Source of the DNA: Bacteroidales bacterium
Lineage (GTDB): Bacteria > Bacteroidota > Bacteroidia > Bacteroidales > P3
NCBI GenBank assembly: GCA_023227645.1
Contig: JALNVJ010000006.1
Location: forward strand, 1-24,667
Length of the DNA: 24,667 nt
Direction: 5' to 3'
Every line of letters starts with the position of its first letter. Position 1 is the stretch's first letter. The position numbers were made by a program, and so were the translations under genes. This document shows positions 16,421-24,667 of this stretch, piece by piece. The notes beneath the pieces were generated by a model. That model did no database searches and was not told the DNA's origin. It saw only the letters and a program-made list of their open reading frames with translations.

Positions 16421-16924
16421 ATGAAAAAATGGTTTGCCCTATATGTTCAACCAAGAAAAGAAAAGGTTGTCGAGAAGGAGTTATTGAGAAGTAATTACGA
16501 GGTTTATTTGCCATTAAAGAAATGTTTAAGGCAATGGAAAGATAGGAAGGCAATGGTAGAAATGCCATTAATCCCTTCCTATGTTTTTACTCGAATTAGG
16601 GAAGTGGATATGTGGGATATTGTTAAGATTAATGGATGCGTTAAGTTTATTTGGTTTAATAATAAGCCTTGTTCAATTCCTGATAATCAAATTGATTCAA
16701 TGAGATTAATTCAAGAGAAAGAGATTGAAATTGAACTTGAAAATAATATTAGACCAAATCAAGGAGATAGGGTAAGGATAGTTGAAGGGCCTTTTGCAGG
16801 TTTAATAGGAGTTATTAAGAGAGGAAATAAAAATAATTTTGCAGTAAGAGTTGATAGTTTAGGAGTAGATCTTTCGATTGTACTTGAAGAGAGTCAGATT
16901 AAGTTGGCTGAGATAATAGAATAA
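16421..16924 (+). CDS. UpxY/NusG-like transcription antiterminator
   Basis: This 167-residue protein has an NGN domain at about residues 1-105 (KKWFALYVQPRKEKVVEKEL and the PLIPSYVFTRI strand) and a KOW motif at about 115-145 (GDRVRIVEGPFAGLIGVI). NusG paralogues of this size in Bacteroidetes, the UpxY group, usually open capsule or exopolysaccharide operons and promote transcription through them. Here it lies between hutU and sppA with no glycan genes near, so its target is unknown. I use the ATG at 16421; the frame also extends upstream to a TTG at 16415. A 16-base palindrome lies upstream at 16381-16396 and may control it. Family call firm; target unknown. Confidence 0.88.
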   Translation: MKKWFALYVQPRKEKVVEKELLRSNYEVYLPLKKCLRQWKDRKAMVEMPLIPSYVFTRIREVDMWDIVKINGCVKFIWFNNKPCSIPDNQIDSMRLIQEKEIEIELENNIRPNQGDRVRIVEGPFAGLIGVIKRGNKNNFAVRVDSLGVDLSIVLEESQIKLAEIIE

Positions 16925-16993
16925 TAAATAATACCTGATCAATAAGAATATTGTTAAGGTGTAAAATAAATAATAATTTAATACATTAAAATT

Positions 16994-18766
16994 ATGAAGC
17001 AGTTTTTTAAATTTATGTTTGCTTCTTGTCTAGGAGTATTTCTTTCAACCATATTATTGGTTCTAATTTTCTTTGTTATAGGAACGTCAATGATTGCCTC
17101 TTCAACGAGTGCAACACCTGAGATTAAAGAAGACTCTATATTGGTTATAAAATTAGATAAACCAATTTATGATAGAGAAGTTAACGATTTTACAGCCCTA
17201 TTATCAATGGGTTCTTCTGATATTAACTCTAATTCTTCAATTGGATTGACGGAGTTTATTTCTGTTATTAGAAAAGCGAAGAAAGATGATAAGATTAAGG
17301 CTATAATGTTAGATTTATCGTTTCTTCAAGTTAATGGCTGGGCTACTGTTGAGGAAATGCGAGAAGCCCTTGTAGACTTTAAAACTTCAAGGAAAAAGAT
17401 TTATGCCTTTAGCGATTCTTATACACAAAATGCTTATTATCTTGCTACAGTAGCTGATGAAATTTCGCTTAATCCTGTTGGACATGTCCAATTAACAGGT
17501 CTTGGTGGACAAGTAATGTTTCTAAAAGATATGTTGGATAAGTTTAATATCGATGTTGAACTTCTTCGTCCTGCCAATAACGACTATAAGAGTGCAGGGG
17601 AGATGTTTATTAATAATAAGATGAGTGAGGCTAATAGAACTCAGGTTAAAGCTTATCTTGGTTCTATTTGGGATTATATTGGTAATAATATAGCTAGTTC
17701 TAGGAAAATTGATATTAAAACTTTAAATCATAATGTATCTAATCTTGAAACTTTTATTGCAGAAGATGCTTTAAAGAATAAATATGTTGATAATTTAACT
17801 TTTAGAACGGACTTACAAGAAAAGATTAAGGCTGATTTGAAGATGAAGAATCTTAATTTACTTCAATATAATAGATATAGAAGTTCAATTGTAGACATTA
17901 TGCCTAGCAAATCTAAGGATCAAATTGCAGTAATTTATGCTTATGGAGATGTAGGTCAAGGAAAGGGTGGAGACTTATCAATAGGCAGTGAAACAATTAT
18001 TAAGGAAATAAGGAAAGCTGTTAAAAATAAAAGAGTTAAAGCTATTGTTTTACGAATAAATTCTGGAGGGGGAGATGCTATTGCTTCGGAACAAATGACT
18101 AATGAGATATTTGCAGCTAAGAAAGTAAAACCAGTAATAGTATCAATGGGAGATATGGCAGCTTCAGCAGGTTATGAAATGGCTTGTGGGGCAACTAAGA
18201 TTGTAGCTAACCCAATAACTTTAACTGGCTCTATAGGTGTATTTGGAATGATACCAAGTTTTGGAAGAGCATTAAAGAAGAGTATTGGTATTGGATTTGA
18301 TACGGTTCAAACCCATAAAAATTCAATATTTGTTTCAGGTATTGCTCCAATGTCAATCGACACAAGAATGATTATGCAAAAAAGTATTGATGCTTTCTAT
18401 AAAAACTTTGTTAATAGAGTCGCAACAGGAAGAAATCTAAGTGAAACATATGTTGATAGTATTGCAAAAGGAAGAGTTTGGGTTGGAAAAGATGCAAAAG
18501 AAATTGGTTTAGTTGATGAGTTTGGTGGTCTATACAAAGCAATTGAGATAGCATCTAATGAAGCTAAACTTAAGGATTATTCAATTATTGCATTGCCAAA
18601 AACCAAAGGCTTGCCAGAACAAATAATGGAAGCAATAGGTAGTGATATTGAGATGAAGCTATTTGCTAAAGAATTAGGACAACCTTATTCATTATTTATA
18701 CAGCTAAAAGATATATCAGATATGAAAGGTGTTCAAGCAAGATTACCTTATTTGATTTCCTTCTAA
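16994..18766 (+). CDS. sppA: signal peptide peptidase SppA (67K type)
   Basis: This 590-residue membrane-anchored serine protease has an N-terminal membrane segment at about 8-32. Two tandem S49 peptidase domains follow, at about 90-270 and 310-530. The catalytic dyad is split as in E. coli SppA: K199 in the first domain (NDYKSAGEMF) and S391 in the second (GDMAASAGYEMA). The length is close to E. coli SppA (618). It should degrade cleaved signal peptides in the cytoplasmic membrane. The 69-base gap to the NusG-like gene shows no clear promoter, so co-transcription is possible. Its end is convergent with queG. Confidence 0.95.
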   Translation: MKQFFKFMFASCLGVFLSTILLVLIFFVIGTSMIASSTSATPEIKEDSILVIKLDKPIYDREVNDFTALLSMGSSDINSNSSIGLTEFISVIRKAKKDDKIKAIMLDLSFLQVNGWATVEEMREALVDFKTSRKKIYAFSDSYTQNAYYLATVADEISLNPVGHVQLTGLGGQVMFLKDMLDKFNIDVELLRPANNDYKSAGEMFINNKMSEANRTQVKAYLGSIWDYIGNNIASSRKIDIKTLNHNVSNLETFIAEDALKNKYVDNLTFRTDLQEKIKADLKMKNLNLLQYNRYRSSIVDIMPSKSKDQIAVIYAYGDVGQGKGGDLSIGSETIIKEIRKAVKNKRVKAIVLRINSGGGDAIASEQMTNEIFAAKKVKPVIVSMGDMAASAGYEMACGATKIVANPITLTGSIGVFGMIPSFGRALKKSIGIGFDTVQTHKNSIFVSGIAPMSIDTRMIMQKSIDAFYKNFVNRVATGRNLSETYVDSIAKGRVWVGKDAKEIGLVDEFGGLYKAIEIASNEAKLKDYSIIALPKTKGLPEQIMEAIGSDIEMKLFAKELGQPYSLFIQLKDISDMKGVQARLPYLISF

Positions 18767-18774
18767 ATAAATTT

Positions 18775-18860
18775 TTCGTTTGCTTTTTAATATTTTGAAA
18801 GGAGCTCTTGGAACATAATGTTTTCAATAGCTCCTTTTCTCCTTGATTTTTAAAACAAAG
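18775..18860 (-). pseudogene. degenerate duplicate of the queG 3' end
   Basis: These 86 bases align without gaps to 18883-18968, the last part of queG, with 69 of 86 positions identical by my count. In the same frame they would encode KGAIENIMFQELLSKY, then a stop, then KANEKFI. The real queG end reads KGAIENIKFQKLLSNIQKANEEFI. Two in-frame TAA codons show that the copy is dead. It fills almost the whole gap between the sppA and queG stop codons. Within it, AAAGGAGCT and AGCTCCTTT can form a 9-base stem that may end both convergent transcripts. Confidence 0.8.
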
Positions 18861-18867
18861 TTAGGAA

Positions 18868-19821
18868 CTAAAAGATAAATTCTTCATTTGCTTTTTGGAT
18901 ATTTGAAAGAAGCTTTTGGAACTTAATATTTTCAATAGCTCCTTTTTTCTTGGCCTTATTAAACAAAGACTTATCAATATTGTTGTTATTAATTGATTGA
19001 ATAAGTTCCTGCATACTAGTATTTAAACCAAGAATCTTAGAGTCAAATACCTTTGGTGTATTATTCCAGGGACATGCATTTAAACAAATATCGCAACCAT
19101 AGATATAGGAATTTAGTTTTATTTGCTTATCTATATTTCCTTTCTTAGTCATATTCTGATAAGAAGAGCAAAGATTAGCATTTAGTGTCTTATCTTTATT
19201 GATTGCTTTATTAGGACAAGCTTCTATACAAAGCTTGCAATCTCCACATAAATCCTCCTCTATGAAAGTGTTATAGTCTGTAAAATAGTTTGTTATTATT
19301 TCTCCAATAAGTATTTGACTACCGAATTCCTTATTAATAAGTAATGAATTTTTTCCTATAAAACCTAAGCCAGCTTCTTTTGCTATCATTTTCTCTGAAA
19401 AAGGAGATGAATCAACAAAAACAATGCCTTTGAAGTCTGGATAAGTTTCTTGGATACAGTTAATTATCTTGTAGAGAGCCTGTTTTATTATCTTATGGTA
19501 GTCTTCAAAATGACTATAAGTTGCAAACTTCAAGTTCTTATTTGATTTATTATCTTCGTTAATTGTCAAGTTTGCAAATACTTGTGTATTATATGAAATA
19601 ATAAAACTAATTATTGACTGACTATTATCAAGTAGAAGAGAGGGGTTTTTCCTTTTATCGATATTTCTTTCTAAATACTGCATTTCAGCATTATAACCCT
19701 TATTTAACCATTCAGAAAGAAAGGAAATGTTGTATTCTTTTGCTTTTACTGCACCACAGTTTTGAAAACCAGCTTCTAAGGCCAAGGTTTTTATTTTCTC
19801 AAAGTCGATATACTTGTTCAT
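18868..19821 (-). CDS. queG: epoxyqueuosine reductase
   Basis: This 317-residue cobalamin- and iron-sulfur-dependent enzyme carries out the last step of queuosine tRNA modification, reduction of epoxyqueuosine to queuosine. Visible features are D137 in VDSSPFSEK (the catalytic aspartate position), GLGFIGKNSLLI, and two [4Fe-4S] motifs: CGDCKLCIEACP at about 191-202 and CDICLNACPWN at about 240-252, with a further Cys between them. The length is normal for Bacteroidetes; E. coli QueG is longer. It starts 27 bases after dnaE on the same strand. Its final 86 bases are repeated in decayed form downstream. Confidence 0.94.
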   Translation of the reverse strand: MNKYIDFEKIKTLALEAGFQNCGAVKAKEYNISFLSEWLNKGYNAEMQYLERNIDKRKNPSLLLDNSQSIISFIISYNTQVFANLTINEDNKSNKNLKFATYSHFEDYHKIIKQALYKIINCIQETYPDFKGIVFVDSSPFSEKMIAKEAGLGFIGKNSLLINKEFGSQILIGEIITNYFTDYNTFIEEDLCGDCKLCIEACPNKAINKDKTLNANLCSSYQNMTKKGNIDKQIKLNSYIYGCDICLNACPWNNTPKVFDSKILGLNTSMQELIQSINNNNIDKSLFNKAKKKGAIENIKFQKLLSNIQKANEEFIF

Positions 19822-19848
19822 TAATGAAGTTGTAATTTTTTTTCTTAT

Positions 19849-22800
19849 CTAAATACTAATTTTTTCAATTTCGTATGAAAAAATAGTCTTATCTTCAATC
19901 ATATCTTTAATCTCGTCTAAGAATTTATGAATTGAAATTAGGTTTTTCCTCGCCTTTAGTGTTACTTCTAAATCTTCAGTAATGTCTTTAACGAAGAAGC
20001 ATAAATCCAATTTACCTTTTGATTTCTTTGCTGCCTTCGTTATCCTATCAACAAAACTCTTATTTATGTTTTCAATAGGTATAATAAGTTTTATTCCTTT
20101 TCCATATTTATCTAAAACATCATCTAGGTCTTCTATTTGAAGAATTTTAAATTCTAAATTATTCTTTGAAGCCTCATCTCCCCATCCTTTTTTCTTAACA
20201 GTAGCTTTAATAAGTACAAATAGGCCTTCAATCAAATATTTATTGAAGTTAATATGGTCTTTACCAAATAATGCAATCTCCCTACTTGATGTTTGGTCTT
20301 CAAATACAAATTTCCCAAATTCTTTCCCTGTTTTAGTTTGTTTTCTCTCGCAATTATTTAAGGAGCCTATCAAATATAGAGTTTTATCTTCAAATGGAGC
20401 TAAGTCATCCGACAATTCATTAAGCTCTGTATTTGCAAATAATTTTTTCTCTAAAGCATATTTGTCTAACGGATGCCCAGATAAATAGAAGCCAATTGAA
20501 TCTTTTTCATTTTTTAGTTGTTCAATAGTTGTCCAAGGCTCACATCCTGGAATTTCTGGCTCGTATAGTTCTCCTTCTTCTTCACCTCCAAACATAGATA
20601 CTTGAGATGAATTTTCTTTTTCTCTATATCTATTACCATATTTTATTAACCTTTCAATAAAGGTTTCTTCATTATTAGCAGTTTTGAATTTTTGAAAATA
20701 CTGTGCTCTATGAATATTTGTAAAGGAATCGAAAGCACCAGAACTTGTTAAGGCTTCAATGCAGCGTTTGTTTATTGTTTTCAGATTAACCCTTTCAATA
20801 AAGTCGAAAGGGCTTGTAAATGGGCCGTTAGTCTCTCTCTCGGTCATTATTTCATGGGCAGCCTTCTCCCCAACACTTTTAATTGCGGCTAATCCAAAAC
20901 GAATTTCTCCTTTTTTGTTTACAGTGAAGTTAAGGTCAGATTCATTTACATCAGGTCCAAGAACTGGTGTTTTTTGTCTTTGAGTTTCTTCAATATAATA
21001 GGTAATTTTTTTAATATCATTTAGATTATGAGTAAGAACAGATGCCATATACTCAGCAGTGTAATGAGCCTTTAGCCATGCAGTTTGATATGCAATATAA
21101 GCATAGCAAGTTGAATGGGATTTATTAAAAGCATATTCAGCAAATTTCTCCCAATCTTGCCAGATTTTTTCCACCAAATCAACATCTAGGTTTTTTTCCT
21201 TGCTCCCAGCAATGAATTTTTCTTTCAATTCATTCATAACAGAGATTTGTTTTTTACCCATAGCCTTACGAAGTTTGTCGGCTTGTCCTTTTGTAAAACC
21301 TGCAATGGCTTGAGAAAGTTGCATCACCTGTTCTTGATAGACAGTAATTCCATAGGTTTCACCCAAATACTTTTCCATTATCTCAGGAATTTCATACACA
21401 ACGGGCTCTCTTTTATGCTTACGAGCAATATAATTTGGGATATACTGCATAGGACCTGGCCTATAAAGGGCATTCATTGCTATTAAATCCTCAAACCTAT
21501 CTGGTTTTAAGTTTTGCATATGTTGTCGCATACCATCGCTTTCAAATTGGAAGGTTCCAATCGAATCACCCTTTTGAAAAAGTTCAAATGTTAGCTTATC
21601 ATCAAGTGGAATATCTCTTGGATTAATATGAATCTTATGACCCTTTTGGATATTAATACAAGCGTCTTTTATAATTGAAAGAGTCTTTAGTCCCAAGAAG
21701 TCCATCTTAATCATACCAATCGATTCAATCGTTTTCCCTTCAAATTGGGTAATCATCATATTGGAATCCTTTGATGAGGAAAGGGGAACATATTTCGATA
21801 GATCATCAGGTCCAATAATTACTCCGCAAGCATGAGTTCCTGTATTTCTAACAGAGCCTTCCAATTCCTTAGCAAACTTTAGGGTTTCCTTAACTAAATT
21901 AGAGCCATTTTCAAGGGCGATTTTTAATTCAGGCACATCCTTATAGGCTTGGTCAAGAGTTATGCCTGGTTTTTCAGGAACAAGTTTTGCCAATCTATCA
22001 GATTCGCTTAGTGGAAGTTCTAAAACTCTTGCAACATCTCTAATTGCACTTTTAGCAGCCATTGTGCCAAAGGTAATTATTTGAGCTACATGATCAACTC
22101 CATATTTTTCTTGAACATATTCCAAAACCCTTGCTCTGCCATCATCATCGAAGTCAACATCAACGTCAGGCAATGAAATCCTATCAGGATTTAAGAATCT
22201 TTCAAAAAGAAGTCCATATTTAATAGGGTCAATAGCTGTTATTCCTAAGCAATAAGCGACTACAGAACCAGCAGCCGAACCTCTTCCAGGCCCTACAATA
22301 ACATCCAATTTATCTTGTGCATAATTGATAAAGTCTTGTACAATTAGGAAATAACCGGGGAAGCCCATAAAAGCAATTGTTGAAAGCTCAAATTCAATTC
22401 TTTGTCTCAGTTCATCGGAAATATCTTCTCCATATCGTTTCTTTACCCCTTCATAAGTTAGGTAATGAAGATAGGCATTATCAAATTTCGTTCTAATAAT
22501 ATTTTCATAGCCCCCCTTTTTCTCAATATCCTCCAACGAGAACTCTTCTTGAATTTTTTCTATCGGATACTCCTTCTTATAATCCTCCAATGAGCCAAAG
22601 CTAGCAGGAATTTCAAAAATAGGTAATAGAGGATCGCAGTGGAGATCATATAGTTCAACCTTATCAACAATTTCTTGGGTATTTGTTATTGCTTCAGGAG
22701 CATCAATAAATAGACCTTCCATTTCTTCTTGGCTCTTCAAATACTCATTCCCACTGTACATTAGTTTTGTCGAATCGCTAATTGTTTTGCCAGTGTTTAA

Positions 22801-23466
22801 ACAAATTAAAATTTTATGAGCATCAAAATCGCTAGCATTTATAAAGTGAACATCATTAGTTGCAATAAGTTTAATACCGAGCTTGCTGCCAATCTCAACT
22901 AAATGATTATTAACTAATTCTTGTTCTTCTAAGCCATGGTTTTGCATCTCAAAATAATAATCTTCCCCAAAAATAGTCTTGTATTCCAAAGCAATTTTTT
23001 CAGCTTCTGAAATATTATTTGACAAAATTAGCTGAGGAATAACCCCTCCCAAACAAGCCGTAGAGCAAATCAACCCCTCAGAATATTGAAATAAAAGCTC
23101 TTTATCAATTCTTGGACTCCTATAGAAAGCATCTTTGTCATAGGAAAGAGAACTTAGTTTAATAAGATTTTGATAGCCTTTATAGTTTTTAGCTATTAAA
23201 ATTAGATGATCCCCACTCATTTTTGTTGGGTCTTTAACAAACCTATCAACCCTTGCAACATAGGCCTCAATCCCTAGCAAAGGTTTAATCCCTTCCTTTT
23301 TTGCAACATCAAAAAACTCCAAAACTCCAAACATATTCCCATGGTCAGTAATAGCTAAGGCCTCCATCCCTAATTCCTTTGCTTTCTTCATTAAACCTTT
23401 AATGCTAGCAGCTCCGTCTAAAATAGAATACTGAGTGTGAACATGTAGATGTGTGAAATTTCCCAT
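19849..23466 (-). CDS. dnaE: DNA polymerase III alpha subunit
   Basis: This 1205-residue replicative polymerase opens with a PHP domain (FTHLHVHTQYSILDGA). The palm aspartates are D434 and D436 in PDVDVDFDDDGR, and the third is D589 in KMDFLGLKTL. GPGRGSAAGS and the YAFNKSHSTCYAYIAYQTAWLK finger/PHP-C region follow, then a helix-hairpin-helix segment and an OB domain near residues 1000-1070. The frame extends to an ATG at 23505, but a TAnnTTTG box overlaps that codon and family members begin at the HLHVH strand. I therefore place the start at 23466. queG follows, probably in the same transcript. Confidence 0.96.
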   Translation of the reverse strand: MGNFTHLHVHTQYSILDGAASIKGLMKKAKELGMEALAITDHGNMFGVLEFFDVAKKEGIKPLLGIEAYVARVDRFVKDPTKMSGDHLILIAKNYKGYQNLIKLSSLSYDKDAFYRSPRIDKELLFQYSEGLICSTACLGGVIPQLILSNNISEAEKIALEYKTIFGEDYYFEMQNHGLEEQELVNNHLVEIGSKLGIKLIATNDVHFINASDFDAHKILICLNTGKTISDSTKLMYSGNEYLKSQEEMEGLFIDAPEAITNTQEIVDKVELYDLHCDPLLPIFEIPASFGSLEDYKKEYPIEKIQEEFSLEDIEKKGGYENIIRTKFDNAYLHYLTYEGVKKRYGEDISDELRQRIEFELSTIAFMGFPGYFLIVQDFINYAQDKLDVIVGPGRGSAAGSVVAYCLGITAIDPIKYGLLFERFLNPDRISLPDVDVDFDDDGRARVLEYVQEKYGVDHVAQIITFGTMAAKSAIRDVARVLELPLSESDRLAKLVPEKPGITLDQAYKDVPELKIALENGSNLVKETLKFAKELEGSVRNTGTHACGVIIGPDDLSKYVPLSSSKDSNMMITQFEGKTIESIGMIKMDFLGLKTLSIIKDACINIQKGHKIHINPRDIPLDDKLTFELFQKGDSIGTFQFESDGMRQHMQNLKPDRFEDLIAMNALYRPGPMQYIPNYIARKHKREPVVYEIPEIMEKYLGETYGITVYQEQVMQLSQAIAGFTKGQADKLRKAMGKKQISVMNELKEKFIAGSKEKNLDVDLVEKIWQDWEKFAEYAFNKSHSTCYAYIAYQTAWLKAHYTAEYMASVLTHNLNDIKKITYYIEETQRQKTPVLGPDVNESDLNFTVNKKGEIRFGLAAIKSVGEKAAHEIMTERETNGPFTSPFDFIERVNLKTINKRCIEALTSSGAFDSFTNIHRAQYFQKFKTANNEETFIERLIKYGNRYREKENSSQVSMFGGEEEGELYEPEIPGCEPWTTIEQLKNEKDSIGFYLSGHPLDKYALEKKLFANTELNELSDDLAPFEDKTLYLIGSLNNCERKQTKTGKEFGKFVFEDQTSSREIALFGKDHINFNKYLIEGLFVLIKATVKKKGWGDEASKNNLEFKILQIEDLDDVLDKYGKGIKLIIPIENINKSFVDRITKAAKKSKGKLDLCFFVKDITEDLEVTLKARKNLISIHKFLDEIKDMIEDKTIFSYEIEKISI

Positions 23467-23502
23467 AGTTTTTGGTATATATTTTATTGAAAGAATGTTT
23501 TG

Positions 23503-23510
23503 CAAAGATA
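23503..23510 (-). promoter_or_regulatory. candidate -7 promoter box of dnaE
   Basis: The minus strand reads TATCTTTG, an exact TAnnTTTG match, and ends 36 bases before the chosen dnaE start. It overlaps the alternative upstream ATG at 23505, which argues against that start. An upstream TTTG at 23525-23528 is closer than the usual -33 spacing. Confidence 0.5.
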
Positions 23511-23574
23511 AATAACTTCAATTGCAAAAAGAAAAGAAAAGAGAAATTTTTAGATAAGCTATATCGCTCTAATA

Positions 23575-23612
23575 TTAAAGAAAGCAGAGCCAATTGACTC
23601 TGCTTTCTTTAA
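23575..23612. terminator. hairpin terminator after the T9SS cargo gene
   Basis: A perfect 15-base arm at 23575-23589 pairs with 23598-23612 around the loop CCAATTGA. The inner stem GCAGAG/CTCTGC is G+C rich, and the outer part is A/T. It lies 11 bases beyond the minus-strand stop codon at 23623 and upstream of the dnaE promoter, so it should insulate the two genes. Confidence 0.75.
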
Positions 23613-23622
23613 GTTTTACACA

Positions 23623-24531
23623 CTAATTTTTGATAAACTTTTTCTTAATATATCCATTATCAGTATTAAATCTAATTAGATACACTCCATTACTAAGAGA
23701 AGAAATATCAATCAATTTTTCCTTAGAATTAATATACTCCTGATAAACCCTATGCCCAAGTGAATTGAAAATCTCTATTGAATTAATAATAGTCTCAGAT
23801 TTAATATTAAGATCGCTATTTGTTGGATTAGGATAAATAGTTATTGAATTATTAACTAACGAAACATCATTTATTCCTAATAATGGTGTTATACAGTCGT
23901 TAGCACCATAAAGAAAATTAGAATACAGCAAATCTCCATTATGAATATAACAGCGAGTATTACGCCAATTATCAAATACTGCAAATCGCGGGGAAATCAA
24001 TAAACCTTCAAAATCACCTATACCTTCAATCCATATTGCAGCGATCTGTCCAAAAGTTTGTATTGTAAATTCTCTTCTTTCTATTCCATTATAATTAACA
24101 GTATCAATATTTGTAACTTCAAAAGTTTGGAAAGAATAATCAGAGTAGTAAAATGTATCTCCAACTGAAAGAGAAAAGTCATACAACATCTTATTTATTT
24201 CTTCTCCTTCAATCAAACTACCTCTAAAGAATACTTGTCTTTGTGTATTTTCTCTCATTCCTCCAATACACTCGGCTATTGTACTATCAAATTCAATATC
24301 AGTGAATCTATAGAGTTTCTTATAGGTTTCATTTTCTATTACTGTATCTTCATCTGTAAGAGCAAACTTCTCAAATTCATAATAATTATATCCCCAATGT
24401 CCATGTTCACAAGTCCATAATTGAAGACCAGGTTTTACTAAAGGTATATAATGATAATCTTGTGCATTAAGAGAAATGCAAAACAGGGTAAAAACAAACC
24501 CTAATATTAAACTATAAACATGTGGTTTCAT
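23623..24531 (-). CDS. secreted protein with type IX secretion C-terminal sorting domain
   Basis: This 302-residue protein has a signal peptide (MKPHVYSLILGFVFTLFCISLNAQ). Residues from about 225 to the end form a type A sorting domain: ITIYPNPTNSDLNI, an INSIEIFNSLG strand, DISSLSNGVYLIRF, and a basic KKKFIKN tail. These mark export by the Por (type IX) system and surface attachment. The middle region, with YKKLYRF, LYDFSLSVGDTF and WIEGIGDFEGLL, matches a recurring but unnamed cargo module of Bacteroidetes; I do not know its function. The frame continues to an ATG at 24591, but a promoter box at 24562-24569 and the signal peptide support the start at 24531. Confidence 0.85.
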   Translation of the reverse strand: MKPHVYSLILGFVFTLFCISLNAQDYHYIPLVKPGLQLWTCEHGHWGYNYYEFEKFALTDEDTVIENETYKKLYRFTDIEFDSTIAECIGGMRENTQRQVFFRGSLIEGEEINKMLYDFSLSVGDTFYYSDYSFQTFEVTNIDTVNYNGIERREFTIQTFGQIAAIWIEGIGDFEGLLISPRFAVFDNWRNTRCYIHNGDLLYSNFLYGANDCITPLLGINDVSLVNNSITIYPNPTNSDLNIKSETIINSIEIFNSLGHRVYQEYINSKEKLIDISSLSNGVYLIRFNTDNGYIKKKFIKN

Positions 24532-24561
24532 GGTATTATTTAAATTAATAATAATTTGAGG

Positions 24562-24594
24562 CAAAGATAGAAAATAATATTTAATATGCACAAA
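24562..24594 (-). promoter_or_regulatory. promoter of the T9SS cargo gene (-33 and -7 boxes)
   Basis: The minus strand shows TTTG (24591-24594), 21 bases, then TATCTTTG (24562-24569). This fits the TTTG / TAnnTTTG layout of Bacteroidetes promoters better than any other site in the window. The -7 box ends 30 bases before the chosen start codon. Confidence 0.6.
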
Positions 24595-24641
24595 GACTAG
24601 ATAAAAAGATTGGTTTTAAGATATATCTTTTATAATAATTG

Positions 24642-24649
24642 TACCTTTG
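24642..24649 (+). promoter_or_regulatory. -7 box directly before the last gene start
   Basis: TACCTTTG matches TAnnTTTG exactly and ends only 4 bases before an ATG at 24654. Transcription would start at or next to the start codon, giving a leaderless or nearly leaderless mRNA. Confidence 0.5.
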
Positions 24650-24653
24650 CACC

Positions 24654-24667
24654 ATGAAAATTGCAGC
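24654..24667 (+). CDS. 5' end of a plus-strand gene (partial)
   Basis: ATGAAAATTGCAGC gives Met-Lys-Ile-Ala before the window ends. The only support is the start codon, the typical opening residues, and the well-placed TAnnTTTG box at 24642-24649. The product cannot be named. It would be divergent from the type IX cargo gene. Confidence 0.4.

Noticed and set aside
16925..16993. Separate promoter for sppA
   Set aside because: No TAnnTTTG box with acceptable placement is visible in the 69-base gap; co-transcription from upstream is simpler.
18445..18470. AACATATGTT palindrome inside sppA as a further parS or operator site
   Set aside because: It lacks the TGTTTC/GAAACA outer half-sites in the right order and lies in coding sequence; it is easily explained by AT-rich codons.
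19614..21486. Short plus-strand open frames opposite queG and dnaE
   Set aside because: They lie entirely inside well-supported genes on the other strand and show no domain or start signal.
23466..23505. Longer dnaE start adding 13 residues
   Set aside because: The upstream ATG overlaps a TAnnTTTG promoter box, and DnaE proteins begin close to the HLHVH motif.
1..24667. CRISPR arrays, tRNA or rRNA genes, insertion sequences, prophage
   Set aside because: I saw no regularly spaced repeats with spacers, no tRNA T-loop signature, and no transposase or phage-like gene on either strand.

Overview
The window comes from an AT-rich member of the Bacteroidota, most likely class Bacteroidia; I cannot name a genus. 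The case rests on several signs. Several genes have an upstream TAnnTTTG box, the Bacteroidetes -7 promoter element, and the starts lack Shine-Dalgarno sequences. One secreted protein carries a type IX secretion (Por) C-terminal sorting domain. There is a UpxY/NusG-like antiterminator, a DUF4175 protein, a serine palmitoyltransferase, and a long form of urocanate hydratase.

Layout. (1) 200-7399, minus strand: a tight five-gene run made of serine palmitoyltransferase, a GNAT-fold acyltransferase-like protein, an NAD(P)-dependent epimerase/reductase, a very large coiled-coil membrane protein (DUF4175) and a small degenerate histidine-kinase-like ATPase protein. The first three look like a bacterial ceramide synthesis set. 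A long hairpin that overlaps the last stop codon ends the run. (2) 7625-10051, minus strand: rpiB, a LutB-like LUD/ferredoxin protein and deoC, coupled by short gaps and one 4-base overlap. (3) 10052-10551: a 500-base AT-rich divergent intergenic region with three TGTTGATAA repeats. (4) 10552-13649, plus strand: nadA, a small secreted protein with a DAFRH motif, and a secreted M28 zinc aminopeptidase. (5) 13650-14355: an intergenic region with a parS-like palindrome and a compound inverted/tandem 21-base repeat. (6) 14356-18766, plus strand: hutU, an orphan UpxY-like antiterminator and sppA. (7) 18868-23466, minus strand: dnaE followed by queG. A decayed second copy of the queG 3' end fills the gap to sppA. 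(8) 23623-24531, minus strand: a type IX secretion cargo protein. The first codons of a plus-strand gene begin at 24654.

Most of the content is housekeeping metabolism and envelope biology, and I see no phage, insertion sequence, CRISPR array, tRNA or rRNA. The signals most worth checking are non-coding. Four 16-mers resemble the chromosomal parS consensus, and two of them keep an intact CACGTG core. They lie on both sides of the repeat-bearing AT-rich region at 10.1-10.5 kb, where gene direction also switches. Together these suggest, without proving, that the window lies near the chromosome origin. Other notable items are the degenerate queG 3' duplication, the 21-base repeat hairpin, and the joining of sphingolipid genes to DUF4175 in one apparent operon.
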